Shown: positions 34,271 through 44,275, numbered from the stretch's first letter. The stretch is 64,000 nucleotides of DNA from Actinomycetota bacterium (GCA_009773565.1 WSXY01000009.1:62001-126000); one strand, 5' to 3'. The notes: generated by a model not told the origin, from the sequence alone. Made by a program: numbers and translations.

Positions 34271-35428
34271 TTAAAGAGTGTTCTTGATGCGCTCGATAGC
34301 CTCTTCGAGCCGGTCATCAGGCGTGGTGAGGCTGATACGAACATACCCCTCGCCGCTTGGCCCGTACGCGGTACCGGCTGCGACGATGACGTTGGCCTCG
34401 TCGAGGATCTTCGTGGCGAACTCCGCCGAGGTGTATCCCTCGGGAACCTTTGCCCATACGTAGATGGTCGCTTTGGGGGTCTCGGCCTCGATGCCGATCT
34501 TCGCGAGGGCGTCCATCACGAGGTCGCGGCGGCGCTGGTACATGGCGTTGAGCTCGACGATGGAGTCCTGCGGGCCGGTCAGCGCCTCGATGGCGGCATC
34601 CTGGACTGCCGTGAACACACCGGAGTCGATGTTGCTCTTCACGGTTCCGAAGGCCTTGAGCGCGGCAGCGTTGCCGACGGCAAACGCGACACGCCAGCCG
34701 GTCATGTTGTACGCCTTCGAGCAGCTGAAGAGCTCGATCGCGACGTCCTTCGCTCCGGGACGCTCGAGAAGGGCCGACGGCACGTAGCCGTCGTAGCCGA
34801 TCTCGGAATATGCGTTGTCGTGGACGAGTAGCAGGTCGTGTTCCTTGGCGAACGCGATCGCGCGGTCGAAGTACTCGGGCGTGGCAATCGCCGACGTGGG
34901 GTTGTTCGGGTACGAGAGGAACATCATCTTCGCCTTGGCCAGCACGTCTGCCGGGGTGCTCTCGAAATCAGCGAGGAAGCCGTTCTCCTCGGTCATAGGC
35001 ATCCAGTGCGTGAGGCCACCGGCGAGGATGCCGCCGGTGTAGTAGACGGGGTAGCCGCAGCCCGGAACGAGGGTGTAGTCGCCCGGATCCACGAATGCGA
35101 GGAAGAGGTGCGCGATACCTTCCTTGCTGCCGATGAGCGCGAGGGTCTCGGTGTCCGGATCGACATCGACATCGAAGCGGTTCTTCATCCACGTCGAGGC
35201 GGCCTGGCGATATGCCTTCGAGCCGACGTACGACGGGTACTGGTGGTTCTTGGGGTTGCGAATGGCCGTGGCCATCGCGTCGACGATGTGATCGGGCGTG
35301 GGAGTGTCGGGGTCACCGATGCCAAGTGAGATGACGTCGATGCCCTGCGCCTGCTTCGCCTCCTTCTTGCGGTCGATCTCGGCGAACAGATACGGCGGCA
35401 AGCTGGCGATGCGCTGGGCGGTCCTCAC
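34271..35428 (-). CDS. dapL: LL-diaminopimelate aminotransferase
   Basis: Pyridoxal-phosphate enzyme that converts tetrahydrodipicolinate directly to LL-diaminopimelate. The PLP lysine is in SCSKAYNMTGWR; substrate-binding blocks include SLGIGDPDTPTP, YPSYVGSKAYRQA and FLSYPNNPTSA. The 385-residue length and N-terminus (PPYLFAEIDRKK) match the DapL2 type found in anaerobes. It starts with GTG 35428. With dapF next to it and dapA further along the same strand, it indicates the aminotransferase route to diaminopimelate. Confidence 0.9.
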   Translation of the reverse strand: MRTAQRIASLPPYLFAEIDRKKEAKQAQGIDVISLGIGDPDTPTPDHIVDAMATAIRNPKNHQYPSYVGSKAYRQAASTWMKNRFDVDVDPDTETLALIGSKEGIAHLFLAFVDPGDYTLVPGCGYPVYYTGGILAGGLTHWMPMTEENGFLADFESTPADVLAKAKMMFLSYPNNPTSAIATPEYFDRAIAFAKEHDLLLVHDNAYSEIGYDGYVPSALLERPGAKDVAIELFSCSKAYNMTGWRVAFAVGNAAALKAFGTVKSNIDSGVFTAVQDAAIEALTGPQDSIVELNAMYQRRRDLVMDALAKIGIEAETPKATIYVWAKVPEGYTSAEFATKILDEANVIVAAGTAYGPSGEGYVRISLTTPDDRLEEAIERIKNTL

Positions 35429-35534
35429 AGTGGTGGTCCCCTTCGGTCTTAAACGGCCGGTCCGGCGCCGGAGGCGCCTCGTGTTCGGAACATGGTAGCA
35501 GAACAGCGTACGTGCGGGGGGTCCTTACGCGGGC

Positions 35535-36410
35535 TTACTCGCACCCGTCCCCGTCTTCGGGCAGGTGGATGGTTCCGGTGAAGACCTCGGATGCCGAGCC
35601 GGTCATGAAGACGTGCTCGCCTTCCGGCCAGCTGATCTGGAGCTCGCCACCGGGAAGCTCGATGGTCGCGCTGCGACCGGTCTTGCCGTCGAGAACGGCT
35701 GCGACGAGGGTCGCACACGCGCCCGTACCGCAGGCGAGCGTCTCGCCCACGCCGCGCTCCCAGACGCGAAGTCGCACGGTGTCGGCGTCGATGACCTGTG
35801 CGAACTCCACATTCGTGGCCTTCGGGAAGGACGCGTGATTCTCGATGAGCGGCCCGATGGTCTCGACCGGAGCGGTCTCGACGTCGTCCACCCAGAGGAT
35901 CGCGTGCGGATTACCCATACTCACGGCTGTCAGGCGCATGGTGCCGAGATACGTCTCGAGCGGAGCATCCACGATCGTCTCGCCGGGCAGCGTTGTCGGG
36001 ATGAGCGCCGGCGTGAGTATCGGCTCACCCATGTCGACGGTCGCGGTCTCGAGCATGCCGTCAGCGTCGCGGGTGAAAGTCACGGGGCGCAGCCCGCCAA
36101 GCGTCTGGATGACGAGAGAGTCGGCGTCAGAACTGACGAGTCCGTGATCGACGACGTACTTCGCGAAGCAGCGAGCGCCGTTTCCGCACATCTCGGCCAA
36201 TGACCCATCGGCGTTGATGTAGAGCATGTAGTAGTCGGCGGCTGTGTCCGTTGCCGGTCGCACGAGAATCACGCCGTCACCGCCGACGCCGAAGTTGCGG
36301 TCGCAGAGCCAGCCGACCGCGTCGGCATCGAGGGCCCACTCGCTCTCAAGGTCCTCGATGAACACGAAGTCGTTGCCGAGGCCATTCATCTTAGTGAACG
36401 TGAGGTTCAC
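35535..36410 (-). CDS. dapF: diaminopimelate epimerase
   Basis: Interconverts LL- and meso-diaminopimelate for peptidoglycan and lysine. The two catalytic cysteines lie in EMCGNGARCFAKYV and ACGTGACATLVAA, and FTKMNGLGNDFVFIED is the N-terminal signature. At 291 residues it is complete. It is separated from dapL by 106 bases that include a GC-rich inverted repeat. Confidence 0.96.
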   Translation of the reverse strand: MNLTFTKMNGLGNDFVFIEDLESEWALDADAVGWLCDRNFGVGGDGVILVRPATDTAADYYMLYINADGSLAEMCGNGARCFAKYVVDHGLVSSDADSLVIQTLGGLRPVTFTRDADGMLETATVDMGEPILTPALIPTTLPGETIVDAPLETYLGTMRLTAVSMGNPHAILWVDDVETAPVETIGPLIENHASFPKATNVEFAQVIDADTVRLRVWERGVGETLACGTGACATLVAAVLDGKTGRSATIELPGGELQISWPEGEHVFMTGSASEVFTGTIHLPEDGDGCE

Positions 36411-36435
36411 GGGGTTCCTTCCGGTCGGTGTCGAT

Positions 36436-37392
36436 TCAGAGTCGCCTGAGCGACGGTACCAAGGATTCTACCAAGTCGAGCGAACGAGCGGCTGCATCTT
36501 CAGGTGACATCCCGGTGACATCGAGCCAAGTCACGCGTGGATCGCCACGAAACCACGTGAGTTGCCGCTTCGCATACCTGCGGGTGGCTTGCTTGATGCT
36601 CTCGACGGCCTCTTCAAGCGATGCCCCGTCGAGCAACACCGGCACGAGCTCCTTGTAGCCGATCGCCTGCGTGGCGATGAGTGCCTCGCCAAAGCCTGCG
36701 GCGAGGAGCGTTTCGACCTCGCGGAGCAGGCCGGCGGCGATCATGGCGTCCACGCGAGCGTCGATTGCAGCGTAGAGTTGCGAGCGCTCCATGGTGAGGC
36801 CGATGAGCGTCGCGTCGTAGATGCTGCATCGCGTCGAGAAGCGGCGTGCCTGGTCCGCGTACGACGTGCCTTCCTCGGCCATCTCAAGAGCGCGGATGAC
36901 GCGCCTCACGTTGTTCGGGTGGATGGCTGCGGCGGCATCGGCGTCCAGCTCTGCGAGACGGGCGTGGAGCGCTTCGGGACCGATCTCCGTCGCGAGCGCT
37001 TCAAGTCGCGCCCGGAGTGGCGTCTCGCTATCGCCGGTCGGGAACTCCCAGTCATCAAGCGCGGCACGGACGTACATGCCGGTGCCGCCGCACAGCACCG
37101 GGATCGAGCCACGGCTGGCGAGCCCCTGAATCGCGTCGCGCGCATCGTACTGGAAGAGCGCGGCGGAGTACGGTGTGCCCGGGTCGACGAGGTCGATGCA
37201 GTGGTACGGCACGCGACGTTCGGTCATGGGGGCTTTGGCGGTTCCGATGTCCATCCCGCGGTAGACCTGCATGGCGTCAGCGCTGACGATCTCTCCGCCC
37301 AGTGCGAGTGCAAGCGTCTCGGCAACGGCGGTCTTGCCGACCGCCGTGGGGCCGACAACAGCGATTACCCGGCTGTTCAATGTCGGTTCCAC
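36436..37392 (-). CDS. miaA: tRNA dimethylallyltransferase
   Basis: Adds the dimethylallyl group to A37 of tRNAs reading UNN codons, the step before MiaB methylthiolation. The P-loop is GPTAVGKTAVAE, followed by DAMQVYRGMDIGTAK and the catalytic HHL-like segment here YHCIDLVDPG. The C-terminus shows QATRRYAKRQLTWFR. At 318 residues it is complete. miaB lies one gene away on the same strand, so both modification steps are clustered. Confidence 0.95.
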   Translation of the reverse strand: MEPTLNSRVIAVVGPTAVGKTAVAETLALALGGEIVSADAMQVYRGMDIGTAKAPMTERRVPYHCIDLVDPGTPYSAALFQYDARDAIQGLASRGSIPVLCGGTGMYVRAALDDWEFPTGDSETPLRARLEALATEIGPEALHARLAELDADAAAAIHPNNVRRVIRALEMAEEGTSYADQARRFSTRCSIYDATLIGLTMERSQLYAAIDARVDAMIAAGLLREVETLLAAGFGEALIATQAIGYKELVPVLLDGASLEEAVESIKQATRRYAKRQLTWFRGDPRVTWLDVTGMSPEDAAARSLDLVESLVPSLRRL

Positions 37393-37394
37393 GA

Positions 37395-38762
37395 TCAGAG
37401 GTACCGATCGACGAGGAATCGTTCCAGGTGAACCTTCTCGCCAGGCGAGATACCGGCTTTGCGCTTGGCGATGGCGACCTGCTGCTCTGCAGTGTCCACA
37501 CCCTCAAGGTCGGGCAGGAGCAGTCCGCGTCGCCAGTCGGCGGTCACGATGACTCCGAAGCGTGCGGGATCGAGGTCCTCGAAGGTGCACGGCTCTGGTT
37601 CGTGAAGGACGTCGACCGAGATCTCCAGGTCGGCAAGCTCGTCGGGGGCGAGCTCAGGGAACCGCGGGTCGCCGGTCGCCGCCTGGATGGCGTTGTGGAT
37701 GACTTCCTGGGCGAGGCTGTCCGATGTGGGAGCGGTCGTGCCGATGCACCCGCGCAGGTCGTGGTGTCGGTGCAGGCTCACGAAGGCTCCCGCGCGCGTT
37801 GCCAGGAGACCCGATGGCGCGGTTGCCTGGATGACGCGACGTTCGCGAACGTAGGTCTCGATGGTGCGCCGCGCGAGCGAGACGATCTCGGACTCCTCGG
37901 CCCCGGCCGTGCCGCCCTTCGTGCCGAAGGACGGCGTCATGAGCCGGTCAAAGAGCGGACCGTTTGCGGCGATCGTGGTCAGGTAGCCGACTCCCCACGG
38001 GCCCTCGTACGCGAGAACGCGCGTGGTCGCATCGGGGATGACGCCCCCGAGCGTGACGAACGAGCGTAGGCCGCACTCCCCTGCTGCTTCGACGAGGTCC
38101 GGATCGACGTGCATGAGGGACTCGAAGTCCCCACGCGTAATCGCGTCAATGAGGAGCTGGTCGAACTCGACGGCCCGTGGCGAGAACCCCGCCGGCGCGC
38201 CCCGCTTGAGTCGATGACTGCAGTCGCCGCTCGCAATGAAGGCGATACGGCGTCCGAGCGTCTTCGCCACTGCGGCGATGCACGTTCCGAGCGCGCGGTG
38301 CTCCTCATACGAAAGCCAGGACAGCGAGATGTTGACGAGCGGCCATCTGCCGTCCGGGTCGAGGAAGCTCATGGGCACCAGAACGCCGTGGTCAAGCACG
38401 CCACTCTCGAGCCCGGGCGCCTGCGCGCGGTCGAGCGCAGGAATGCCCGCGCGCGCGAGTTCTGCGAGAAGCTCGCGAGCGAACACCACGTCTGTAGTGG
38501 TATCGATGCGCACATCCGGCGCTCCGAATTGCGCGAGCGTGCCGGTTGTCCGGGGCGCGGTGTCGATCACGAACGCGTCACGAATCGCCGGGCTATGGGG
38601 CGACATGATGACGACGGTCTCCGGGTCGAACTCGCGGAGCAGCGTCGCGGCGTGCTCAAGCGCAGCCGCTGATGCGCGCGTCACGTCTGCATCGGTACCG
38701 CCGACGGCGGCTACCATCACGGGCGGATGCGGGGCGATAATGCCAAGGATGTCCTGTACCAC
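37395..38762 (-). CDS. MEMO/LigB-like and AMMECR1 domain fusion protein (AmmeMemoRadiSam system)
   Basis: The N-terminal half (about residues 1-270) is a class III extradiol-dioxygenase-like domain, with APHPPVMV, SPHSPAIRD, LDHGVLVPM and SGDCSHR providing metal-site histidines. The C-terminal half is an AMMECR1 domain with the hallmark LRGCIGT and RDPRF-like GDPRFPEL blocks. This fusion is known from the AmmeMemoRadiSam system, whose third component is a radical SAM protein that is not encoded nearby. GTG 38762 follows GGAGGTG and avoids overlap with miaB; an upstream start would overlap it. Its biochemical role is unknown. Confidence 0.88.
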   Translation of the reverse strand: MVQDILGIIAPHPPVMVAAVGGTDADVTRASAAALEHAATLLREFDPETVVIMSPHSPAIRDAFVIDTAPRTTGTLAQFGAPDVRIDTTTDVVFARELLAELARAGIPALDRAQAPGLESGVLDHGVLVPMSFLDPDGRWPLVNISLSWLSYEEHRALGTCIAAVAKTLGRRIAFIASGDCSHRLKRGAPAGFSPRAVEFDQLLIDAITRGDFESLMHVDPDLVEAAGECGLRSFVTLGGVIPDATTRVLAYEGPWGVGYLTTIAANGPLFDRLMTPSFGTKGGTAGAEESEIVSLARRTIETYVRERRVIQATAPSGLLATRAGAFVSLHRHHDLRGCIGTTAPTSDSLAQEVIHNAIQAATGDPRFPELAPDELADLEISVDVLHEPEPCTFEDLDPARFGVIVTADWRRGLLLPDLEGVDTAEQQVAIAKRKAGISPGEKVHLERFLVDRYL

Positions 38763-38784
38763 GTGAACCACCTCCAGGAACGCT

Positions 38785-40125
38785 CTACGTGCGTTCATAC
38801 CCTTCGAGGTGACCCGACAAGAACCACGTTTGCGTCTCTTCGATGCGGACGCTCACAAACGTTCCGGCAAGCGAGGCGGGATCGATCCCGTCAGGCAGCG
38901 GCGCGTGGACGACCTTGTTGCCCGCCGTGCGTCCGGTCAGCACGCTCGCGTCGCGTCGGGAACCGCCTTCGACGAGGACCTCCTGCAGGCTTCCAACGAG
39001 TGCGCGGTTCTTCTCAAGTGCGGAAGATTGCACGAGCTCGACGAGGCGGTCGAAGCGCACCTGGGCGACATCGCGCGGGACGGTCTCCTCGAGCTTCGCG
39101 GCCGGAGTACCTTCACGCGGCGAGTAGAGGAAGGTGAATGCCTGGTCGTATCGGGCCGCACGCACAACGTCGAGCGTGGCCTCGAAATCGTCCTCCGTCT
39201 CGCCGGGGAAGCCGACGATGATGTCTGTGGAGAGCGCCAGGTCAGGCATCGCGGAGTAGAGCTTGTCGATGAGGCCGAGGTAGTGCGCCGCTGTGTAGCG
39301 GCGGTTCATGGCGTCGAGGATGCGATCGGATCCGCTCTGAACCGGAAGGTGCAAGGAATTGCAGACAGCCGGGTTCTCGGCCATCACGGCGATGGTTGCA
39401 TCCGAGAGATCCTTCGGGTGGCTCGTGACGAACCGGAGCCGTCGGATGCCCGTCTCGGCAACGCGAGCGAGCGCCTCCGGGAACCGTGACTCGCCATAGA
39501 GGTCGCGTCCGTACGAGTTGACGTTCTGGCCGAGAAGCGTGATCTCGGCGACCCCGTCTGCGACGAGCCGCGTCGCCTCGGCAACGATATCGTCGAGCGG
39601 ACGCGAGCGTTCACGACCGCGGACGTACGGCACGATGCAGTAGGTGCAGAAGTTGTCGCACCCGACGGTGATCGGGAGCCAGGCGTGCCAGGGTGTGCCC
39701 CGGAGTGCCGGCAAATCGCTGGCAAAGTCGGTTGTCGTGTCGAGGACCTCGATCGAGGGACGGCGCGTGCGTTGTGCCGTCTCGAGCAACGAGGGCAGGT
39801 GCGCGATGTTGTGCGTGCCGAAGACCACATCCACATGCGGCAGATACGAGAGCATCGACTCGCCATCGCGCTGGCCGATGCAGCCGCCGACCGCGATCAG
39901 GATGTCGGGGTTGACGGTCTTGGCGGCCTTGAGCGACGACACGTGTCCACGCAATCGCTCCTCGGCGCCTTCACGCACCGCACAGGTGTTGTAGACGACG
40001 ACGTCGGCAAGCTCCGGTTGCGTGGCCTCAACAAGCCCGAGGCGATCCTCCAGCATGCCTGCGATCCGCTCCGAGTCGTGCTTGTTCATCTGGCAACCGA
40101 ACGTGCGGACGAAGTAGGTCTTCAT
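38785..40125 (-). CDS. miaB: tRNA-2-methylthio-N6-dimethylallyladenosine synthase
   Basis: Radical SAM methylthiotransferase that adds the 2-methylthio group to tRNA A37. The N-terminal UPF0004 cysteines are in FGCQMN, NTCAVRE and GGCIGQ; the radical SAM cluster is CDNFCTYC; a C-terminal TRAM domain is present. At 446 residues it is full length. Its start overlaps the stop of the PHP gene. Confidence 0.96.
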   Translation of the reverse strand: MKTYFVRTFGCQMNKHDSERIAGMLEDRLGLVEATQPELADVVVYNTCAVREGAEERLRGHVSSLKAAKTVNPDILIAVGGCIGQRDGESMLSYLPHVDVVFGTHNIAHLPSLLETAQRTRRPSIEVLDTTTDFASDLPALRGTPWHAWLPITVGCDNFCTYCIVPYVRGRERSRPLDDIVAEATRLVADGVAEITLLGQNVNSYGRDLYGESRFPEALARVAETGIRRLRFVTSHPKDLSDATIAVMAENPAVCNSLHLPVQSGSDRILDAMNRRYTAAHYLGLIDKLYSAMPDLALSTDIIVGFPGETEDDFEATLDVVRAARYDQAFTFLYSPREGTPAAKLEETVPRDVAQVRFDRLVELVQSSALEKNRALVGSLQEVLVEGGSRRDASVLTGRTAGNKVVHAPLPDGIDPASLAGTFVSVRIEETQTWFLSGHLEGYERT

Positions 40126-40964
40126 TGCGTCATCCTTAGCATGCGTGCCCTATCGCCGGCGGCAGCGAGGAGTGCAACGAGGGCTTCTTCCGGAACGCGT
40201 CCGTCCCCAAGTTGCGGGCGGCTCTCGCCGGGAGAGTGAAAGTCGGAACCTCCTGTAGACACAAGGCCTCTCTCGAGTGCGATGGCAGCGTAGCGATCGC
40301 GCTCCTCGGTACTGTGCTGCGCGTGGTACACCTCGATGCCCTCAAGTCCGGCCGTCTGGAGTCGATCGATGAGATGTTCCGTTCCACTGACGCCGGGATG
40401 TGCGAGAACCGCGAGACCGCCCGCCTTCTTGATGGTGGCGATCACAACCTCAGGCTCTGCTACAGGTTTAGGAACGTAGAAGGGCTTTCCCCTGCCGAGG
40501 AATCGTGAGAACGCCTTGCTCATGGTGGGGACATAGCCGGCCTTGACGAGAGCCATCGCCACGTGAGCGCGGCCGACGCTCCCGCCGTTCGCAAACTCGA
40601 GAACGGTCTCCAGCCGTATCGCGTAGCCAGCATCAGTGAGAACCTGAACGATCGCACGGGCACGGTTGAGACGAACGTCACGAAGCGAGCAGAGCAGTCG
40701 ACCGAGTTCGACATCGTTCTGGTCGACGAAGTAGCCGAGGATGTGGACCGATATGTCGTCCGTCTCGGAAGAGAATTCGACTCCGGGAATGACCGATACG
40801 CCCAGCGCGGTGCCGGCACGGATCGCCTCGTCGACACCGGCGACTGAATCGTGATCACAGAGGGAGATGGTATCGAGGCCGGCGTCTTTCGCGGCAGACA
40901 CCACCGCAGCTGGAGACAGCGTGCCGTCAGAAGCAGTGGAGTGAATGTGGAGGTCGACAGGCAC
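40122..40964 (-). CDS. PHP-domain phosphoesterase (RNase AM/YciV-like)
   Basis: A 280-residue metal-dependent phosphoesterase. The PHP motifs are DLHIHSTASDGTLSP, SLCDHDSVAGVDEA, GVEFSSE and AHPGVSG, ending with GSDFHSPGES. The closest known activity is the nucleoside 3',5'-bisphosphate phosphatase or 5'-3' exoribonuclease of the RNase AM/YciV type, acting on short RNAs. The location near rny, spoVS and miaB fits an RNA-related role, but the substrate is inferred. Confidence 0.9.
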   Translation of the reverse strand: MPVDLHIHSTASDGTLSPAAVVSAAKDAGLDTISLCDHDSVAGVDEAIRAGTALGVSVIPGVEFSSETDDISVHILGYFVDQNDVELGRLLCSLRDVRLNRARAIVQVLTDAGYAIRLETVLEFANGGSVGRAHVAMALVKAGYVPTMSKAFSRFLGRGKPFYVPKPVAEPEVVIATIKKAGGLAVLAHPGVSGTEHLIDRLQTAGLEGIEVYHAQHSTEERDRYAAIALERGLVSTGGSDFHSPGESRPQLGDGRVPEEALVALLAAAGDRARMLRMTQ

Positions 40965-40975
40965 GGCAGCCGCGC

Positions 40976-41251
40976 TCAGTCGTGGTGCATCGGGCGCGGC
41001 TCCACGAGGAGTCGGATCGCCGTGCGCTCCTCGCCGTTGATCTCGATGTCCGCGAATGCAGGTGCGCAGACGAGGTCAAACCCGGTGGGGGCGACGAATC
41101 CTCGCGCGATGGCGATCGCCTTGATGGCCTGGTTGAGGGCGCCAGCTCCGACGGTCTGGATCTCGACGACCCCGTCCTCGCGGATGACTCCGGCGAGTGC
41201 CCCGGCAACGGAGTTCGGGCTGGACTTGCTCGAAACCTTCAAGGTTTCCAC
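40976..41251 (-). CDS. spoVS: stage V sporulation protein S-like (SpoVS)
   Basis: A 91-residue protein nearly identical in pattern to SpoVS: LKVSSKSSPNSVAGALAGV, GAGALNQAIKAIAIARGFV and ADIEINGEERTAIRLLVEP. It belongs to the Alba-like SpoVS family, which is found also in non-spore-formers. GTG 41251 follows AGGAGG; an ATG at 41284 lacks a site. In Firmicutes spoVS neighbours rny and ymdB, and here rny is two genes upstream, so the linkage is partly conserved. The function in this organism is unknown, as no other sporulation genes are seen. Confidence 0.95.
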   Translation of the reverse strand: METLKVSSKSSPNSVAGALAGVIREDGVVEIQTVGAGALNQAIKAIAIARGFVAPTGFDLVCAPAFADIEINGEERTAIRLLVEPRPMHHD

Positions 41252-41406
41252 GGGTGCCTCCTGTGCTGCTATCGGCGTCACCAAAATCGGCGCCGATGAG
41301 TGCTCGACTGTTGCTGCGAAGTGATGCGGCTTGAGTAGTGTGGCGATTCATGAAGAAGTATAGCGCACGCGAGGTGATTTGCGTGCTAGAGGGGTTTCAG
41401 AGCAGG

Positions 41407-42489
41407 TCAGTCTTCCTTCTCCACGGAGAATCTGACCCTGATCTCGTTGGGACCGACGGTAACCTTCGGCTCGCCCTTGAGGTTCAGGTAGTAGCGCTCA
41501 GAGAGTACATCGAACGCCTTCTCCAGCTCGCGGCGGAACGACGACAGGTCGCCGTGGTGGATATGCAGGGAGCGTCGGTCACGGTAGATGTCGGGCTTCG
41601 GCGTCGGAGCCGGCTCGTCCTCCACGACCGCCTGAGCGAGCGCTGGATCAAGCGGCGCGAGATCCCCGGCGAGCACCCGGTGCGCGGTGCGCTCCGAGAT
41701 TGAAAGCCCGAGTTCGTCCGCGATCTCGACAAGCTCCGCAGCGTCGGCGCCCAGTGCCGGTCGGTGCCAGACGAGCATCCGCGAGCGGTCCTCGCAAAAC
41801 ATCAGGTCGGACGTATCGAGGAAGTCGCGGGCCGTCCAGTGGAGCGTGGCGAGAATCTCGGTCGGCGACCCCAGGTAGATGTCGATCTCGGGGTGCTCGC
41901 AGGCGAACTCGAGCACGCGACGGACGATGTTGTGCGGTCCGCGGAGAACCTTGAGCCGTCCGTCCGGCTCGCGTTCGACCGCCGGCCACGTGGACTGGTC
42001 CGCGCGTTCGGGGATCGCCGACCCGACGTCAGCGACGACTTGCAGCGCCATACCGCGGTGGGTGTCCGAGCTGGTGATACGGGCAGATGACATGTTCGAT
42101 CGCACCGAGAAGAGCGCCATGCCTCGACCGTGAACGCCCCACCGGTCCATCACCATCGTCTCAAGTTTGCTGGTGACGCGCGGCTCGAAGATGGTGTCGT
42201 GGAGATGCGGCGGAACGCCGATACCGTCGTCGATGACGGTCATCGTGCGCATGTCGGCCTCACGGGTCGTGGCGACGAAGATACGCTGGGCGTGAGCGTC
42301 GCGAGAGTTGCGGAGGAGTTCGACCACGACATCCTCGAACGAGCGGATATCGTGCTTGGCCTGGCGTCGTTCGGCTTCCGAGACACGAAGGCGCACGTAG
42401 CCGTCTCCGAGAGTCTCCTCAACCTTAAGATACGCATCGCCGGAGACCGAGGAGATGAAGTCTATGAGGCGCTCGGCATCTTCTGCCAT
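41407..42489 (-). CDS. GHKL-type ATP-binding protein lacking a histidine-kinase dimer domain
   Basis: A 360-residue protein with the Bergerat ATP-binding fold. The N-box is ELLRNSRDAHA, G1 is DDGIGVP and G2 is WGVHGRGMALFSVRS. No HisKA-type phosphoacceptor region precedes it. The C-terminal 180 residues form an unrecognised alpha/beta domain. ATG 42489 follows GGGGAG. It could be a MutL/Hsp90/DNA-gyrase-like ATPase or an orphan signalling ATPase. It lies between rny and spoVS, 40 bases after rny on the same strand. Confidence 0.78.
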   Translation of the reverse strand: MAEDAERLIDFISSVSGDAYLKVEETLGDGYVRLRVSEAERRQAKHDIRSFEDVVVELLRNSRDAHAQRIFVATTREADMRTMTVIDDGIGVPPHLHDTIFEPRVTSKLETMVMDRWGVHGRGMALFSVRSNMSSARITSSDTHRGMALQVVADVGSAIPERADQSTWPAVEREPDGRLKVLRGPHNIVRRVLEFACEHPEIDIYLGSPTEILATLHWTARDFLDTSDLMFCEDRSRMLVWHRPALGADAAELVEIADELGLSISERTAHRVLAGDLAPLDPALAQAVVEDEPAPTPKPDIYRDRRSLHIHHGDLSSFRRELEKAFDVLSERYYLNLKGEPKVTVGPNEIRVRFSVEKED

Positions 42490-42529
42490 GCGATTCACTC
42501 CCCTGTCGGTCTCCGGCGTGCGTGATTAC

Positions 42530-44062
42530 TTACTTTGCGTACTCGACCGATCTGCTTTCCCGGATGACCATGACCTTGATCTGGCCGGGGTACTGCAGCT
42601 CTTCTTCGATCTGCTTGGCGATGTCCCGCGCGAGCACGACTGCGGCGGCGTCGGAGATATCGTCCGGCTTGACCATGACACGAATCTCGCGCCCGGCCTG
42701 CATAGCGTAGACCTTCTCGACGCCCTTGTGCGACGTCGCCAGTGCTTCGAGCTTCTCGAGGCGCTTGATGTAGCTCTCGAGCGTTTCGCGGCGGGCACCC
42801 GGACGTGACGCGGAGATCGCGTCAGCGGCCTGGACGAGAACGGCTTCGACGGTCGTCGCCTCGATATCGCCGTGGTGGGCTTCGATGCAGTGCAGGACTT
42901 CTTTGGGCTCGCCGAGGCGACGCGCAAGGTCGGTACCGATGAGCGCGTGCGGCCCCTCGATCTCGTGGTCGATGGCCTTGCCGAGGTCATGCAGGAGTCC
43001 AGCGCGCTTTGCAAGCTTGATGTCGACATCAAGCTCTGCGGCCATGACACCGGCGAGGTGTGCGACCTCAAGGGAGTGCTTGAGGACGTTCTGGCCGTAT
43101 GAAGTGCGGAACTTCAGGCGCCCGAGGGTCCGGATGATGTCCGTGTGCAGGTTGGGGATGCCCATATCGAAGGCGGCAGCCTCGCCGGCCTCGCGTACCT
43201 GCTGCTCGACGAGGGTCGTCGCCTTGTTGAACATCTCTTCGATCCTGGCGGGGTGTATACGACCGTCTGCGATGAGCGTCTCGAGGGTGATGCGGCCGAT
43301 CTCACGGCGAACCGGGTCAAACGAGGAGAGGATGACCGCTTCGGGTGTGTCGTCGATGATGAGGTTGATGCCGGTCAGCTGCTCGAAGGCGCGGATGTTG
43401 CGGCCTTCACGACCGATGATGCGACCCTTGAGGTCGTCGCTCGGGATGTGCACGACCGACACCGTGGACTCGGCGGTGTGATCAGCGGCTACACGCTGGA
43501 TGGCGATGCCGACGATGTTGCGGGCCTTGCGGTCCGCTTCTTCGCGGGCACGGGCCTCGGTCTCACGGATGAGGACCGCAGCATCGTGCTGGACATCATC
43601 ACGCACGCGGTCGAGGAGAACCTCGCGCGCCTGATCGCTGCTTAGTCCGGCAAGCGCCTCGAGGCGAACCTTCTCTTCCTCGATCGCAAGCTCAAGGTCC
43701 TTCTCCATCTTGGAGATCTGACCCTGCTGGCTTGAGAGCTGATGCTCACGCTTGTCCTGAGATTCCGCACGGCGCTCGATGGATTCTTCGCGCTGCATGA
43801 GGCGGCTTTCCATGGCGGTGAGCTCCTTGCGGCGCTCCTTGCCCTCTTCCTCCGCCGTTTGCTTCATCTGGTAGATCTCGTCGCGTGCTTCGAGCAGGAG
43901 TTCCTTCTTCGTCGTCTCGGCTTGCTTCTCCGCATCGGCAAGCAAACGTTCCGCGGACTCGCGGGAGCGGTTGATCTTGTCCGAAACGACGAAGCGATTG
44001 ATCAGAAACCCTGCAACTGCACCGAGGACGAGAGAGAGGGCGATAAATACGAAGTTTTCCAC
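42530..44062 (-). CDS. rny: ribonuclease Y
   Basis: Membrane-bound endoribonuclease that starts mRNA decay. It has an N-terminal transmembrane helix ([20 protein letters not shown], as [20 protein letters not shown]), a long coiled coil to about residue 200, a KH domain ([17 protein letters not shown]) and an HD domain ([13 protein letters not shown]). At 510 residues it is complete. AAGGAGGG precedes the ATG. It has its own promoter and a long leader. With rnj in the same window, the organism has both Y- and J-type RNases. Confidence 0.96.
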   Translation of the reverse strand: MENFVFIALSLVLGAVAGFLINRFVVSDKINRSRESAERLLADAEKQAETTKKELLLEARDEIYQMKQTAEEEGKERRKELTAMESRLMQREESIERRAESQDKREHQLSSQQGQISKMEKDLELAIEEEKVRLEALAGLSSDQAREVLLDRVRDDVQHDAAVLIRETEARAREEADRKARNIVGIAIQRVAADHTAESTVSVVHIPSDDLKGRIIGREGRNIRAFEQLTGINLIIDDTPEAVILSSFDPVRREIGRITLETLIADGRIHPARIEEMFNKATTLVEQQVREAGEAAAFDMGIPNLHTDIIRTLGRLKFRTSYGQNVLKHSLEVAHLAGVMAAELDVDIKLAKRAGLLHDLGKAIDHEIEGPHALIGTDLARRLGEPKEVLHCIEAHHGDIEATTVEAVLVQAADAISASRPGARRETLESYIKRLEKLEALATSHKGVEKVYAMQAGREIRVMVKPDDISDAAAVVLARDIAKQIEEELQYPGQIKVMVIRESRSVEYAK

Positions 44063-44257
44063 GGTTCCCTCCTTCTGTCATGAACACACACTGTCAGAAG
44101 GGCGCCAGCGGCCGGTAGTGCGGCCGTAGACCATGGTCCGTCTTGTTCGCGCGGGAAAGGAATCCCGCATGGTTGCGACGTCAAGCCGGACGACACTGCG
44201 CCCGGCAACTGCGATTGAACCTGTATGACCGCCCGGAAGTGAGCGCATACACATCAA

Positions 44258-44275
44258 GCAGGGCTTTCGCCCTGC
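44258..44275 (-). repeat. perfect GAAA-tetraloop hairpin in the rny leader
   Basis: On the - strand GCAGGGC-GAAA-GCCCTGC is a seven-pair stem with a GAAA tetraloop, the type of loop used in tertiary RNA contacts. No T-run follows, so it is not a terminator. Confidence 0.7.
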
